NCBI RefSeq assembly: GCF_012349115.1
Contig: NZ_PQIG01000099.1
Span: 1 to 59,976, forward strand
Length of the DNA stretch: 59,976 nt
Reading direction: 5' to 3'
DNA from: Rhizobium ruizarguesonis
GTDB taxonomy: Bacteria; Pseudomonadota; Alphaproteobacteria; Rhizobiales; Rhizobiaceae
Under the pieces are notes generated by a model, which worked only from the letters and a program-made list of their open reading frames with translations, made no database searches and was not told the DNA's origin. The position numbers and the translations under genes were made by a program. This document shows, piece by piece, positions 7,002 to 16,114 of this stretch (positions are counted from its first letter, which is position 1; every line of letters begins with the position of its first letter).

Positions 7002-9378
7002 TTCGCTTGACCCCGACCGCAATAATGCCCTTGAGGCGTCGCCGCCACACGGCAAGCCCGCTTGCCGCCGTCAGCGCCACGAGCAGCATGGTCAGCCCGC
7101 GGATGATCTGCTCGTCGGCGCGCGTCGCCGTCTGCGGCAGGTTCACGGTCGTGCTTTTTTGCGCGATCATGGTGGCCGCCTTGGCGGTCGGGGCTGCGGC
7201 CATCATGTTTGCGATCTCAGGCGATGCGGCGAGCTCCTGTGTTTCGGCCGCAGCCTGCTCCGGTCCGGGGTTTCCTGTCGGCGTAGCCGAGCCATGGCGC
7301 TCCGTGCCGCCAAGAGGGGCGGGGTTTTCGCCGAGGATCTTATCAAAGTCCCAACCTTCCGGCAGGTTGAGCGGCAGCTTGGTCGAGCCGAGCGGCTGGT
7401 CGACCGGACGAGACGGAGTGACGTCGACGGCGACCAGGCTGGTGACGCGGGAGACGAGGTGATGGGCGAGCGCCACGGTCTCGATATCCTTGTCGAGCGC
7501 GGCCGGATCCTGACGCTCATAGGCGCGCGCCTCGAAATCGTCGATCTTGCGCCGCGCCCAGAGCTTGGAAATGCCGTTGCCGTTGGCGGCATTGGCGATA
7601 TCCATCTCGACGCGCCAGGGCTGGTCGCCTGTCTTGCCGATGATCTGCAGCTTGCCGGCGGGCTGATCGTCAGGCAGCTGCGCGGTCAGCACGACGGGCT
7701 CGCCGCTGTAGAGGTCCGGCATCGGGTTCGGCGTGATATCCTCGGCCTCGATGCCTTCGAAGGTGGCAGTGATATCGGTCATGGCTGGGTTCTGCAGCTT
7801 GGCGAAAAGCTCGCCCATGCGGCTTGCCACCTGATCGGTCGAGCCGATCGCCGTGAAGGTGCCGCGGCCGACTTCGGCGGCCTTGGTCATGAAATAGGTG
7901 TTCGGTGCCGAGCCGATGCCGACGGTGAAGACGCGGGCATCGGCTCGGTTCGCGGTGATTTCCTCAAAAAGCTGCTGTTCGTTGCCGATCGCACCATCCG
8001 TCAGGAATACGACCTGGCGCAGCGCTCCGGTTGCGACCGGTCCCTGGTTACGCAGCGCAGCCTGCAAGGCAGGCAGCATTTCCGTGCCGCCGTCGGCTGT
8101 CAGGCCTCTGACATAGGCGATCGCCTTTTCGCGATTGTCAGGGGTGGCTGCGACGAGACCCTTGAAATAATCGGTCATCGTATCGTCGAAACGGATGACG
8201 TTGAAGCGGTCGTCGGGGTTCAGCTTGGCGATGGCAAGCGCCAGGCTCTGCCTTGCCTGCTCGATCGACGGGCCGGACATGGAGCCGGAATTGTCGATGA
8301 CGAAGACCACCTCGCGTTTTGCCGGCGGCGCTGCCGTATCCGGGGCCATGGGCGGGGTGACGAAGGCGAGCAGATAGGTCTTACCATCAATCACTTCGCG
8401 AAAGAGGCCGGCACTCGGCATCTTACCGGGGGCGGCCTTCCAGGTGAGCTCGAAATCCTTGTCGGCCGGAACGGAGTCCGCCTTCAGACTGATCGTCCTC
8501 GCCTGGTCGCCGTCCTGGCTGATATCGACCGCATGGAAGGAGGATTTGACGTCGCCGAGCGGGAAACCGGCCTTGAGGTCTACGGTCAGCGAAACCGGAT
8601 TGATCCTGGCGTTCTCACGCGGATCAAGCGCGGGGGCTTCGATCTTGTCGCGGTTTTCCACCGGGTCGCGCGGCGTGGCAAAACCAGCGCCGTTGTTGAA
8701 CTCGACGGTCTGGACGATCGGCGCCGGATTGTAGCGCGGGGCGACGACCATCGGGAAGCGCAGCGAGAACTCGCCGCCCGATTGGTGGATCATCTGCTGA
8801 TATTCGATCTGGACGACGATGGTTTCGCCGGGGCCGATATTGGCGACCTGGTTGGTGAAGATGTTCGGCCGCTGCTGTTCGAGCAACGCCGTCTTCTTGC
8901 CCTCGGCCTTGGCCTGCTCGTAGATCTCGCGGGCTTCCTGGCGCGGCTTGATCTGGCCTTCGATGAAGCGTTCGCCGATCTGCATTTTCAGCGCGTCGAC
9001 GGCGGAATTATCCGGCAGCGGGAAGACGTAGGTGCCTTCGACCCAACCCTGGCTCGGATTCTGGAAGCGCTGCGTCACCTTCACCCTGGCGATCGGGCCG
9101 GAGACATCGATGGCAACATCACTCTTCAGCCGCGGCGCTTCGACATAGAAGCCCGGCTCCTTCGACGGAAAGAGCAGCGAGCCGCTGTTGACGTCGTTCG
9201 GCCGGACAAGCGCTGCGAGCTGGACGGATGCCTGCGGCGTCTCGGCGGCGCGGGCGGCGGAGGCAAGCCCCAGCATCGCGGCGATGCAGGCGGCAAAGGC
9301 GGTGACGGCAACAAGGACTGAAACGGAAATTCGGCGCGCACGAATGCGCCCTATGGCAAACTCATCTTCCAGAAACAT
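6991..9378 (-). CDS. Sortase-anchored VIT and vWA domain surface protein
   Basis: A 795-residue exported protein matching the marine proteobacterial sortase target family. After an N-terminal hydrophobic signal (VSVLVAVTAFAACIAAMLG) comes a VIT domain (VTQRFQNPSQGWVEGTYVFPL), then a von Willebrand A domain with the metal-site motif DNSGSMSG and LTDGAIGN, a beta-rich region, and a Pro/Ala-rich tail. The C-terminus carries a sorting signal: LPQTA at about residues 747-751, a hydrophobic segment, then WRRRLK. The adjacent sortase is its obvious processing enzyme. The start at 9378 follows GAGGG with 7-base spacing; an ATG at 9384 lies too close to that site. A calcium- or magnesium-dependent adhesion role is likely but not shown. 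Confidence 0.93.
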   Translation of the reverse strand: MFLEDEFAIGRIRARRISVSVLVAVTAFAACIAAMLGLASAARAAETPQASVQLAALVRPNDVNSGSLLFPSKEPGFYVEAPRLKSDVAIDVSGPIARVKVTQRFQNPSQGWVEGTYVFPLPDNSAVDALKMQIGERFIEGQIKPRQEAREIYEQAKAEGKKTALLEQQRPNIFTNQVANIGPGETIVVQIEYQQMIHQSGGEFSLRFPMVVAPRYNPAPIVQTVEFNNGAGFATPRDPVENRDKIEAPALDPRENARINPVSLTVDLKAGFPLGDVKSSFHAVDISQDGDQARTISLKADSVPADKDFELTWKAAPGKMPSAGLFREVIDGKTYLLAFVTPPMAPDTAAPPAKREVVFVIDNSGSMSGPSIEQARQSLALAIAKLNPDDRFNVIRFDDTMTDYFKGLVAATPDNREKAIAYVRGLTADGGTEMLPALQAALRNQGPVATGALRQVVFLTDGAIGNEQQLFEEITANRADARVFTVGIGSAPNTYFMTKAAEVGRGTFTAIGSTDQVASRMGELFAKLQNPAMTDITATFEGIEAEDITPNPMPDLYSGEPVVLTAQLPDDQPAGKLQIIGKTGDQPWRVEMDIANAANGNGISKLWARRKIDDFEARAYERQDPAALDKDIETVALAHHLVSRVTSLVAVDVTPSRPVDQPLGSTKLPLNLPEGWDFDKILGENPAPLGGTERHGSATPTGNPGPEQAAAETQELAASPEIANMMAAAPTAKAATMIAQKSTTVNLPQTATRADEQIIRGLTMLLVALTAASGLAVWRRRLKGIIAVGVKRNGL

Positions 9379-9762
9379 TGGCATACCCTCAATAACCAAT
9401 TTCGGATGCCGGATGATGCGGCTTCGATCTCGGCGCGCTCGCGACCGAATTGCGGCGTGGCGCGGCATTTGTTGCGGCTTATTCGTGGCGATGGCCGAAT
9501 TCGACGATGCCTCTGATTTCAGGGGATAAATCCGGATGACTTCAGAGATTGATTCAAGATCTGCGAATGGCCTTTCGACCGCGTGACGCAAGCCTCTCCC
9601 AAGGGCGCGGCATGCCGGGCGGGCGGCGCGGCGAACCGATCAATAAGAATCATGCCACCATGACGCCTTTCCGCTTGAAATGCCGTCATACATTGGACAT
9701 AGAGCTAACCGCAGAACTCCGGTCCCGGCTTTCTGCCCGTTTCAACCATTAGGACCGTTATC

Positions 9763-10965
9763 ATGGCTTTCCTTGCCGATGCTCTTTCCCGTGTGAAGCC
9801 TTCAGCCACCATCGCCGTCTCCCAGAAAGCGCGCGAGCTGAAAGCAAAAGGACGTGACGTCATTGGCCTCGGCGCAGGAGAGCCGGATTTCGATACGCCC
9901 GATAATATCAAGACGGCCGCCATCGACGCGATCAACCGCGGCGAAACGAAGTACACGCCGGTTTCCGGCATTCCCGAGTTGCGCAAGGCGATCGCCGCCA
10001 AGTTCAAGCGCGAGAACGGCCTTGACTATTCCTGGGAGCAGACGATCGTCGGCACCGGCGGCAAGCAGATCCTTTTCAACGCCTTCATGGCAACGCTGAA
10101 CCCCGGCGACGAAGTCGTCATCCCGGCGCCTTACTGGGTTTCCTATCCTGAGATGGTGGCGCTGTGCGGCGGCACGCCGGTTTTCGTTTCGGCCACCCAG
10201 GAGCATAACTTCAAGCTCCAGGCGGCCGATCTCGAAAAGGCGATCACGCCGAAGACCAAGTGGTTCATTTTCAACTCTCCGTCCAACCCGACGGGGGCGG
10301 CCTATACACAGGACGAGCTGAAGGCGCTGACGGATGTGCTGATGAAGAATCCGCAGGTCTGGGTGCTGACCGACGACATGTACGAGCACCTGACCTATGG
10401 CGACTTCAAGTTCGTCACGCCTGTGGAAGTCGAGCCTAAGCTCTACGACCGCACGTTGACGATGAACGGCGTCTCCAAGGCCTATGCGATGACCGGCTGG
10501 CGTATCGGCTATGCGGCCGGCCCGATCCAGCTCATCAAGGCCATGGACATGATCCAGGGGCAGCAGACCTCGGGTGCGACGTCAATCGCCCAGTGGGCGG
10601 CTGTCGAAGCGCTGAACGGCACGCAGGACTTCATCCCTGCGAACAAGAAGATCTTCGAAGGCCGTCGCGATCTCGTCGTTTCGATGCTGAATCAGGCCAA
10701 GGGGATCGTCTGCCCGGTGCCGGAAGGCGCCTTCTATGTCTATCCCTCGTGCAAGGGTCTGATTGGCAAGACCGCGCCCTCCGGCAAGGTCATCGAGACG
10801 GACGAGGATTTCGTTTCCGAGCTTCTGGAAACGGAAGGTGTCGCCGTCGTTCACGGTTCGGCCTTCGGTCTCGGCCCGAACTTCCGCATCTCCTACGCGA
10901 CTTCGGAAGAGCTGCTCGAGGAAGCCTGCCGCCGCATCCAGCGCTTCTGCGGCGCCTGCAAGTAA
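9763..10965 (+). CDS. aatA: Aspartate aminotransferase (class I, subgroup Ib)
   Basis: A 400-residue PLP enzyme exchanging amino groups between aspartate and 2-oxoglutarate. The PLP-binding lysine is Lys239 in NGVSKAYAMTGWR; NSPSNPTGA (171-179) and the C-terminal substrate-arginine motif NFRISYAT are intact. The length is as expected for subgroup Ib rhizobial enzymes, some of which also accept prephenate. AGGA precedes the ATG. A terminator follows at 10989, so it is a single-gene unit. Confidence 0.96.
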   Translation: MAFLADALSRVKPSATIAVSQKARELKAKGRDVIGLGAGEPDFDTPDNIKTAAIDAINRGETKYTPVSGIPELRKAIAAKFKRENGLDYSWEQTIVGTGGKQILFNAFMATLNPGDEVVIPAPYWVSYPEMVALCGGTPVFVSATQEHNFKLQAADLEKAITPKTKWFIFNSPSNPTGAAYTQDELKALTDVLMKNPQVWVLTDDMYEHLTYGDFKFVTPVEVEPKLYDRTLTMNGVSKAYAMTGWRIGYAAGPIQLIKAMDMIQGQQTSGATSIAQWAAVEALNGTQDFIPANKKIFEGRRDLVVSMLNQAKGIVCPVPEGAFYVYPSCKGLIGKTAPSGKVIETDEDFVSELLETEGVAVVHGSAFGLGPNFRISYATSEELLEEACRRIQRFCGACK

Positions 10966-10988
10966 GCGGGTTAGTGTAACGCCGATCG

Positions 10989-11020
10989 AAGGCCTGCCGG
11001 CGACGGCGGGCCTTGTTGTT
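10989..11020 (+). terminator. Rho-independent terminator of aatA
   Basis: Stem AAGGCCTGCCG / CGGCGGGCCTT (one G-T pair) with a GCGA-type loop, followed by GTTGTTGTTG. It starts 24 bases after the stop codon. Confidence 0.75.
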
Positions 11021-11235
11021 GTGCGGCGACGTTGGGCTGGCGCTGCGATTGTAGCTCACATCCCGATTCAACATCCTGCGGGGTTGATTCCGCTTTGCCT
11101 CGCAAGCCGTTGAAATCGGATTCAAAACGTGACGCAGAGTGACGGTCCGGCGGGTGATCTGCGGTTGCGGGTTGGCATCAAACCAACTAGATATCCGGCA
11201 TCAAGTTGAAGTTGCCGCTTCGGGAGGCCGGGATT

Positions 11236-12141
11236 TTGCAGCAGAGTGCCGTGATCGTCTGTTCGGATGTCAACATGCTGCCGGCCGCCTGCTGCACCCT
11301 GCTTTCCGTCAAGCGCAATCTCTCAGGTTCCACTGTTGAGTTCCTGCTTCTCGGCATCGACCTCAAGCCGAATGAAATCGCCGAGGTCGGAAATTTCGCG
11401 CGACTGCACGGCATGGCGATCAGGGTGCTGCCCTACAATACGCCGGATACTGCGCTGCAGGCGCGGGGTCGCTGGTCGGGGGCGACGCTGGCGCGGCTCT
11501 ACATGGATCTGTACATTCCCGATCATGTTGAGCGGCTGCTCTATCTCGACGCCGATGTGCTGGCGGTTTCGCCGGTCGACGAACTCTTCACGAGAAATCT
11601 TCAAGGCAAAGCGCTTGCCGCGGTCGACGACTATGTCATGGCCTTTCCCGAGAAGGCCGGGGCGCGGCAGCGCAAGATCGGCATGGGCCAGGGCGGCCGC
11701 TACTTCAATGCCGGCGTACTGCTGTTCGACTGGTCCGTCTGCCGGGCGAGGGGGCTTTTCGCCAGGACCCGGGAAATCTTCGAGGAGCGGTCGCATCTGT
11801 TCGAGAACAATGACCAGGATGCGTTGAACGTCACTTTCGACCGCGACTGGCTGGCGCTCGATCCGCGCTGGAATACACAGACGGGCCTGCTGCCTTTCGT
11901 CAATCGGCCGGCCATCCTTCATTTCACCGGCCGGAAAAAGCCGTGGCAGGCCACCGTGCCCTGGGTGCACCGGCGGATGGCCAAACAATATATCGAGGAT
12001 CTCGGCAACACACCGTGGGCCTCTTTCTGCAGGCAGCCGTCGATGGCGGGCCGGGTTGCGGGTTTCCTCTCGCATTTGGGGAAGCGCATCGGCGGGCTGA
12101 CGCGGCTTGCCCGGATGCGCACCTATTTTAGCAACAGCTAG
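11236..12141 (+). CDS. Family 8 glycosyltransferase
   Basis: A 301-residue GT-A fold glycosyltransferase. It has the metal/nucleotide-sugar DXD motif as YLDADVLA (Asp105-Asp107), a second family 8 block GGRYFNAGVLLFD, NNDQDALN, and the C-terminal HFTGRKKPW expected of GT8. It should transfer glucose or galactose from a UDP-sugar, probably to lipopolysaccharide or another surface glycan. The start is TTG at 11236, chosen because GGGAGG ends 8 bases upstream; the frame continues back to a TTG at 11206 with no such site. Two more glycosyltransferase-type genes follow on the same strand (gaps of 43 and 95 bases), suggesting an operon. Confidence 0.9.
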   Translation: MQQSAVIVCSDVNMLPAACCTLLSVKRNLSGSTVEFLLLGIDLKPNEIAEVGNFARLHGMAIRVLPYNTPDTALQARGRWSGATLARLYMDLYIPDHVERLLYLDADVLAVSPVDELFTRNLQGKALAAVDDYVMAFPEKAGARQRKIGMGQGGRYFNAGVLLFDWSVCRARGLFARTREIFEERSHLFENNDQDALNVTFDRDWLALDPRWNTQTGLLPFVNRPAILHFTGRKKPWQATVPWVHRRMAKQYIEDLGNTPWASFCRQPSMAGRVAGFLSHLGKRIGGLTRLARMRTYFSNS

Positions 12142-12184
12142 TCGGGCGGACCGCGTCGTCCTTGGAAAGTGCATGTGAGGCGAT

Positions 12185-13054
12185 ATGGAAGCAATCCCCA
12201 GCGATAACAAGGCTACGACCGCTCCGGATGGCGGCTTCAGTTTCTTGACGCCGGAAGCGTGGAAGGCGCTGTTGTCGGGCTATTCCCATGTCGTGCTGGT
12301 AGCAAACAGCGAGGTGGTCGATCTCGAACGGCTGCGGAGCGAACTGCCGGAGACGGCGCTCTACATCTTCTTCAACAAGGCCTATAAGGTGCTCGACGAA
12401 CCCTTCGTCGGCCATTCGATGCTGGTTGCCCGCAGCGACGTGATGGGCGCCCATATCGTCCATCGGCGCGAAGCGGCGGATGTCTTGCGCTTCTTTGGCG
12501 GCGACGATTTCCTCGGCGTCGTCAACATCCGGGTCTCCGTCGAGGAGAATCTCAGCGAAAAGAGCTGCTTCGAAGGCGCTAAGGCCCGTCACCTTGATCT
12601 GACACAAATGCTCGCCGATCTCTATCCGATCGGCAAGATCGCGACGAGCGGCTTTGCGGTAGCGCTGTGGCTCGCCGATCTGCAACTGCCGGGCAAGATC
12701 CTGCTTGCCGGCTTTTCGGCGAAGCGGAGCGAGAAGTGGAAGGTCTTCGACGTGCACGATTGGACGTTCGAGCAGATCTTCCTGCGTCTCTTTGCGCGCA
12801 AGGGGTCGATCTCGATGGTGGGCGGCGTCGATGCCAGCCCCTATTCGGCGCTCGCCAAACGGTTTCCTGAGGTGCCGCCGATCGAGATCGCGATGACTGC
12901 GGCTGAGGTCCTGTCGGAGCGGCTCGACAATACGAACAGCCAGATCGACAGGCTGATGTCCGTCACTAAATTCATCCGCGCCGTCGACAGTTTCTTTCGG
13001 CGGTTCAAACCGAAAACCCGCAAGCAGCGTTTTCTCGAAAAGTCGAAGGGATGA
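12185..13054 (+). CDS. Putative glycosyltransferase, sialyltransferase-like pattern
   Basis: A 289-residue protein without a firm family assignment. Short patterns resemble bacterial family 29-like transferases: ALYIFFNKAYKVL (residues 58-70), KIATSGFAVALWLADL (151-166) followed by LLAGF (173-177), and HDWTFEQ (191-197). These correspond to a nucleotide-sugar site in that group, but the match is by eye. It lies between a GT8 gene and another glycosyltransferase gene, supporting a role in glycan assembly. GAGG precedes the ATG. A basic C-terminal tail (RRFKPKTRKQR) could contact the membrane. Other options include a cytidylyltransferase-like enzyme. Confidence 0.65.
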   Translation: MEAIPSDNKATTAPDGGFSFLTPEAWKALLSGYSHVVLVANSEVVDLERLRSELPETALYIFFNKAYKVLDEPFVGHSMLVARSDVMGAHIVHRREAADVLRFFGGDDFLGVVNIRVSVEENLSEKSCFEGAKARHLDLTQMLADLYPIGKIATSGFAVALWLADLQLPGKILLAGFSAKRSEKWKVFDVHDWTFEQIFLRLFARKGSISMVGGVDASPYSALAKRFPEVPPIEIAMTAAEVLSERLDNTNSQIDRLMSVTKFIRAVDSFFRRFKPKTRKQRFLEKSKG

Positions 13055-13149
13055 CTGTCGCAGGCCTTTGCTAACAGGCGTGGGTGGCCAAAAACGCTGT
13101 TTCCGATACCAATCAATTCATCTCTCTATACTGGCGATCGAGGTGGACA

Positions 13150-13839
13150 ATGGAACAACAGAACGTCCGAATTTTCGTGGGATTCGATCCCAAGGAAGTG
13201 GTTGCCTACCACGTTCTCGTACAGAGCATCATCGAGAAGTCGTCGATCCCGGTCGAGTTCTCGCCCATTGCGCTCTCCAATCTTGGCGGGATTTTCACCC
13301 GCCAGCGCAACGCGCTGCAATCCACGGAGTTCTCCTTCTCGCGTTTCCTGACTCCCTATCTGAGCGGTTACGGGGGCTGGAGCATCTTCATGGATTGCGA
13401 CATGCTGATGCGTGCCGATATCGCCGAGCTTTGGGCATTGCGCGACTGGCGTTACGCCGTCATGTGCGTCAAACACGATTACCAGCCGAAGATCGACACC
13501 AAGTTCCTCGGCCAGGCGCAGACCAAGTACGAAAAGAAGAACTGGTCGAGCTTCATCCTCTTCAACAATGACGAATGCCGCGCACTGACGCCCAACTACG
13601 TCAATACCGCGACCGGGCTGCAACTGCATCAGTTCAAATGGCTGGAGAATGAAGACCTCATAGGCGAATTGCCGGTGACGTGGAATTACCTCGTCAATGA
13701 ATACGACTACCGCGAAGACGCCAAGAACGTCCATTTCACCGATGGCGGGCCGTATTTCGAGGAATACAAGAACGACGATTACGCCGAGGAATGGTTCGCA
13801 GCCCGCGAACGCCTGCTCTTCGCCCAACAGCCCGCCTAA
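13150..13839 (+). CDS. Putative glycosyltransferase (GT-A fold)
   Basis: A 229-residue protein with IFVGFDPKEVVAYHVL at the start, a DXD-type motif as FMDCDMLM near residue 85, and a downstream NTATGLQLHQFKWL block. Such short GT-A-like proteins are found beside polysaccharide genes. It probably transfers a sugar to a surface glycan; donor and acceptor are not evident. The start at 13150 is preceded by AGGTGG; the frame opens 22 codons earlier with unrelated sequence. It is the third gene of the cluster. Confidence 0.8.
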   Translation: MEQQNVRIFVGFDPKEVVAYHVLVQSIIEKSSIPVEFSPIALSNLGGIFTRQRNALQSTEFSFSRFLTPYLSGYGGWSIFMDCDMLMRADIAELWALRDWRYAVMCVKHDYQPKIDTKFLGQAQTKYEKKNWSSFILFNNDECRALTPNYVNTATGLQLHQFKWLENEDLIGELPVTWNYLVNEYDYREDAKNVHFTDGGPYFEEYKNDDYAEEWFAARERLLFAQQPA

Positions 13840-13873
13840 ACAGCTTGTTCTTTCCCTTTCTCCGCGGGAGCCT

Positions 13874-14995
13874 TCAAAGCCCCAGCGCGGTCAGCATGAC
13901 GAAGGTGGCGAAGAGGATGAAATGCGTCATGCCCTCGATAGCGTTGGTCTCGCCGTCGTTGAGGTTGATCGCGGCCGCAATCAGCGTGATCGCGACCATC
14001 ACCGTCTGTACCGGGGTCATCGCCATCATGAAGGGCTGGCCGGTATAGAGCGCGATCGCTTCCATGACGGGCACGGTCAGGATGACCGTCGACAGCGAGG
14101 CGCCCATGGCGATGTTGACCGTCGCCTGCATGCGGTTCCTGAGTGCCGCCCTCAACGCGGTCAGGATCTCGGGTGCGGCCGAAATTGCCGCGACGACCAC
14201 GGCGGTCACCGCGATCGGCGCGCCGCTGTCGCGCAGGCCTTCGGTCATGAAGGCCGCCATGAACTCCGCCAGCAGGCCGATGATGACGACGCCGACGAGA
14301 ATGGTGGCGATCGAAATCGCGGCCGACTCGTCGGGGCCATGCTCGTCCGGACTTTCCTTCTTTCGTTCGGAGCGCGGATAGCTGTAGCTGAAGAAATAGC
14401 TGTGCTGGCCAACCTGCATGCGCAGGAAGAGGCCGTAAAGCGCGATCATCGCGACGATGGTGAAGGCGGAATAATAGTGCCATTTGTCGCTGGGCACGAA
14501 TTCCGGCACGATCATCGAGATGCCCATGGCGGTGAGGATCATCACGCCGTAGGTCTTGCCGGAATTGTCGTTATAGGGCTGTTCGCCGTGCTTGAGGCCG
14601 CCGAGCAGGGCGGCCAGGCCGAGAATGCCGTTGATATCGAGCATCAGGGCCGAATAGATCGTGTCGCGTACCAGCGTCGGCGAGCTCTCGCCGCTCATCA
14701 TGATGGCGAGGATGATAACTTCGACGGCAACAGCCGAGAGCGTCAGGATCATCGTGCCGTAGGGATCGCCGACCTTGACGGCGAGCAGCTCGGCATGATG
14801 GGCAACACGGATCGAGGCGAGCACGATGGTGCCGACCAGGGCAGCGGCGGCAATCAGCGCGACGCCTCGCCCCATCTCGATCACTGCGTGTTCCAAGAGA
14901 TAGGCAATCGCCGCAACGACAAGTGCGGCGACCAGAAACTTTTCCTCTTTAAAGCGTGACGCGATCCCCAAGCCTCTGCTCCGGTTCAGATTCAT
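13874..14995 (-). CDS. chaA: Calcium/proton antiporter (ChaA/CaxA type)
   Basis: A 373-residue inner-membrane exchanger of the Ca2+:cation antiporter superfamily. Two homologous halves each carry the acidic ion-binding motif: GDPYGTMILTLSAVAVEVI in the first and AAISAAPEILTALRAA in the second. An acidic/basic hydrophilic loop (RSERKKESPDEHGPDES) separates them. It should export Ca2+ (and possibly Na+ or K+) in exchange for protons. It converges on the third glycosyltransferase gene. The ribosome binding site is weak. Confidence 0.9.
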   Translation of the reverse strand: MNLNRSRGLGIASRFKEEKFLVAALVVAAIAYLLEHAVIEMGRGVALIAAAALVGTIVLASIRVAHHAELLAVKVGDPYGTMILTLSAVAVEVIILAIMMSGESSPTLVRDTIYSALMLDINGILGLAALLGGLKHGEQPYNDNSGKTYGVMILTAMGISMIVPEFVPSDKWHYYSAFTIVAMIALYGLFLRMQVGQHSYFFSYSYPRSERKKESPDEHGPDESAAISIATILVGVVIIGLLAEFMAAFMTEGLRDSGAPIAVTAVVVAAISAAPEILTALRAALRNRMQATVNIAMGASLSTVILTVPVMEAIALYTGQPFMMAMTPVQTVMVAITLIAAAINLNDGETNAIEGMTHFILFATFVMLTALGL

Positions 14996-15202
14996 GCATT
15001 TTATCTAAGTCACTGATTTCGCCTATCAAGTAAGCCCCGGTCGAGTGCCATTTGCAGTCTTCGGCGTTTAATGGAATACTGAACGTCATCGGGGCCGGAA
15101 AGCAGATCGCGGCGTCCTCGAATTCTCGTCAAGCGGCCGCGATGATCCGGATCCTGTCCGGAAGCGTGCGAATGCGCAACAAGAAGATGAGGAGACGGAT
15201 GC

Positions 15203-15490
15203 ATGATCAAGGTGGTCTACGAAGTCGTGCCGCATGACGGCGGCTGGGCCTACAGGCTGGGAGGTGTCTATTCCGAGGCATTCCCGACCCATGCCGAGGC
15301 GCTCGAAGCTGCACGCATCGTCGCGGCCGAACAGCAGGTCGGCGGCGATTCCGCCGAGATCAGTTGGCAGGACGAGAACGGCAAGTGGCATGAGGAATAT
15401 GCCGAGGGCGGCGACCGGCCGGAAACCGAGGTGGTGGACGGCCAGTGGAAGGATCGCACGGCCGAGGCCTCGCAAGGCATCGGAAACTAA
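15203..15490 (+). CDS. DUF2188 domain protein
   Basis: A 95-residue protein. VYEVVPHDGGWAYRLGGV then FPTHAEALEAARIVAAEQ match the DUF2188 pattern of a small alpha/beta domain. No function is established. GGAG lies upstream of the ATG. The end overlaps the convergent GrpB gene by 4 bases. About 200 bases upstream (14996-15202) contain no gene that I can see. Confidence 0.85.
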   Translation: MIKVVYEVVPHDGGWAYRLGGVYSEAFPTHAEALEAARIVAAEQQVGGDSAEISWQDENGKWHEEYAEGGDRPETEVVDGQWKDRTAEASQGIGN

Positions 15491-16008
15491 CCATCTCCCG
15501 CCAATGCCCGCGCGACGATCGCATCGACGAATTCGCGCTTATGCGCAGTATAGCCGTCGCCGTCCATCCGGAATTCGGCTGCCAGCCTGCGTTTGAGTGC
15601 GGCATAATCGGCCGCCGCTTGTGGATGCGCGGTGAGATAATCCCGGAAAGCCAGCCTGTTTCGATGCGTGCCGTTGCCGAAAGGGCAAAGGTAGACCCGT
15701 TCTACCGGCACCGAACCTTTCGATAAGAATGCCCAGACATCGTCGTCATAGCGGTTGCCGCGCGGCTCGTAGCCCTCGGCCAGAAGCACGCGCGTGGCGT
15801 CCTCGATATGGCCGAGGCCGGGAAGAACGATGTCGATATCGATAAGCGGCTTGGCGATCATGCCTGGTATGGACGTGCTACCGATGTGATCGATGGAGAG
15901 CGCCTGCGGCAACAAAGCCAGAAGCCTGCCGCGGATGCGCTGGAAGGCTTGTGGCCATTGCGGATCGCAGGGCACGAGTTCAACCGCATGGTGCTTTGTC
16001 ATTTGCAT
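15487..16008 (-). CDS. GrpB family protein (nucleotidyltransferase fold)
   Basis: A 173-residue member of the GrpB/DUF4269-like nucleotidyltransferase-fold family. The core motif IDHIGSTSIPGMIAKPLIDIDI holds the G-S and D-x-D positions typical of the fold, and RNRLAFRDYLTAHP and YTAHKREFV follow as in GrpB. The substrate is unknown. ATG codons at 16008 and 16002 and a GTG at 16023 are all possible; 16008 was chosen without strong ribosome-binding evidence. Confidence 0.88.
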   Translation of the reverse strand: MQMTKHHAVELVPCDPQWPQAFQRIRGRLLALLPQALSIDHIGSTSIPGMIAKPLIDIDIVLPGLGHIEDATRVLLAEGYEPRGNRYDDDVWAFLSKGSVPVERVYLCPFGNGTHRNRLAFRDYLTAHPQAAADYAALKRRLAAEFRMDGDGYTAHKREFVDAIVARALAGDG

Positions 16009-16066
16009 CCCGCTGGGGTGCACGTCCGATAAGACGCGTTAAGGAGGCTCTATCGCTTCGAAATTT

Positions 16067-16114
16067 GCGCATGATTCTTTGCGAAAATCGATTCCGATTT
16101 TTGCGATTATGCGC
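16067..16114. repeat. Degenerate RIME-like palindrome
   Basis: An inverted repeat from GCGCATGATT to ATTATGCGC around AAAATCGATTCCGATTTT. The centre matches the AATCGATTCCGATT core of the longer RIME elements at 53209, 54092 and 56698. The stop codon of the downstream LysR gene lies inside it. Confidence 0.6.

Noticed and set aside
7159..9321. A 720-codon open frame antisense to the sortase substrate gene
   Set aside because: It mirrors a high-GC gene with VIT/vWA motifs and sorting signal on the other strand; the antisense product has no domain and is Arg/Gly/Asp-rich as expected for a shadow frame.
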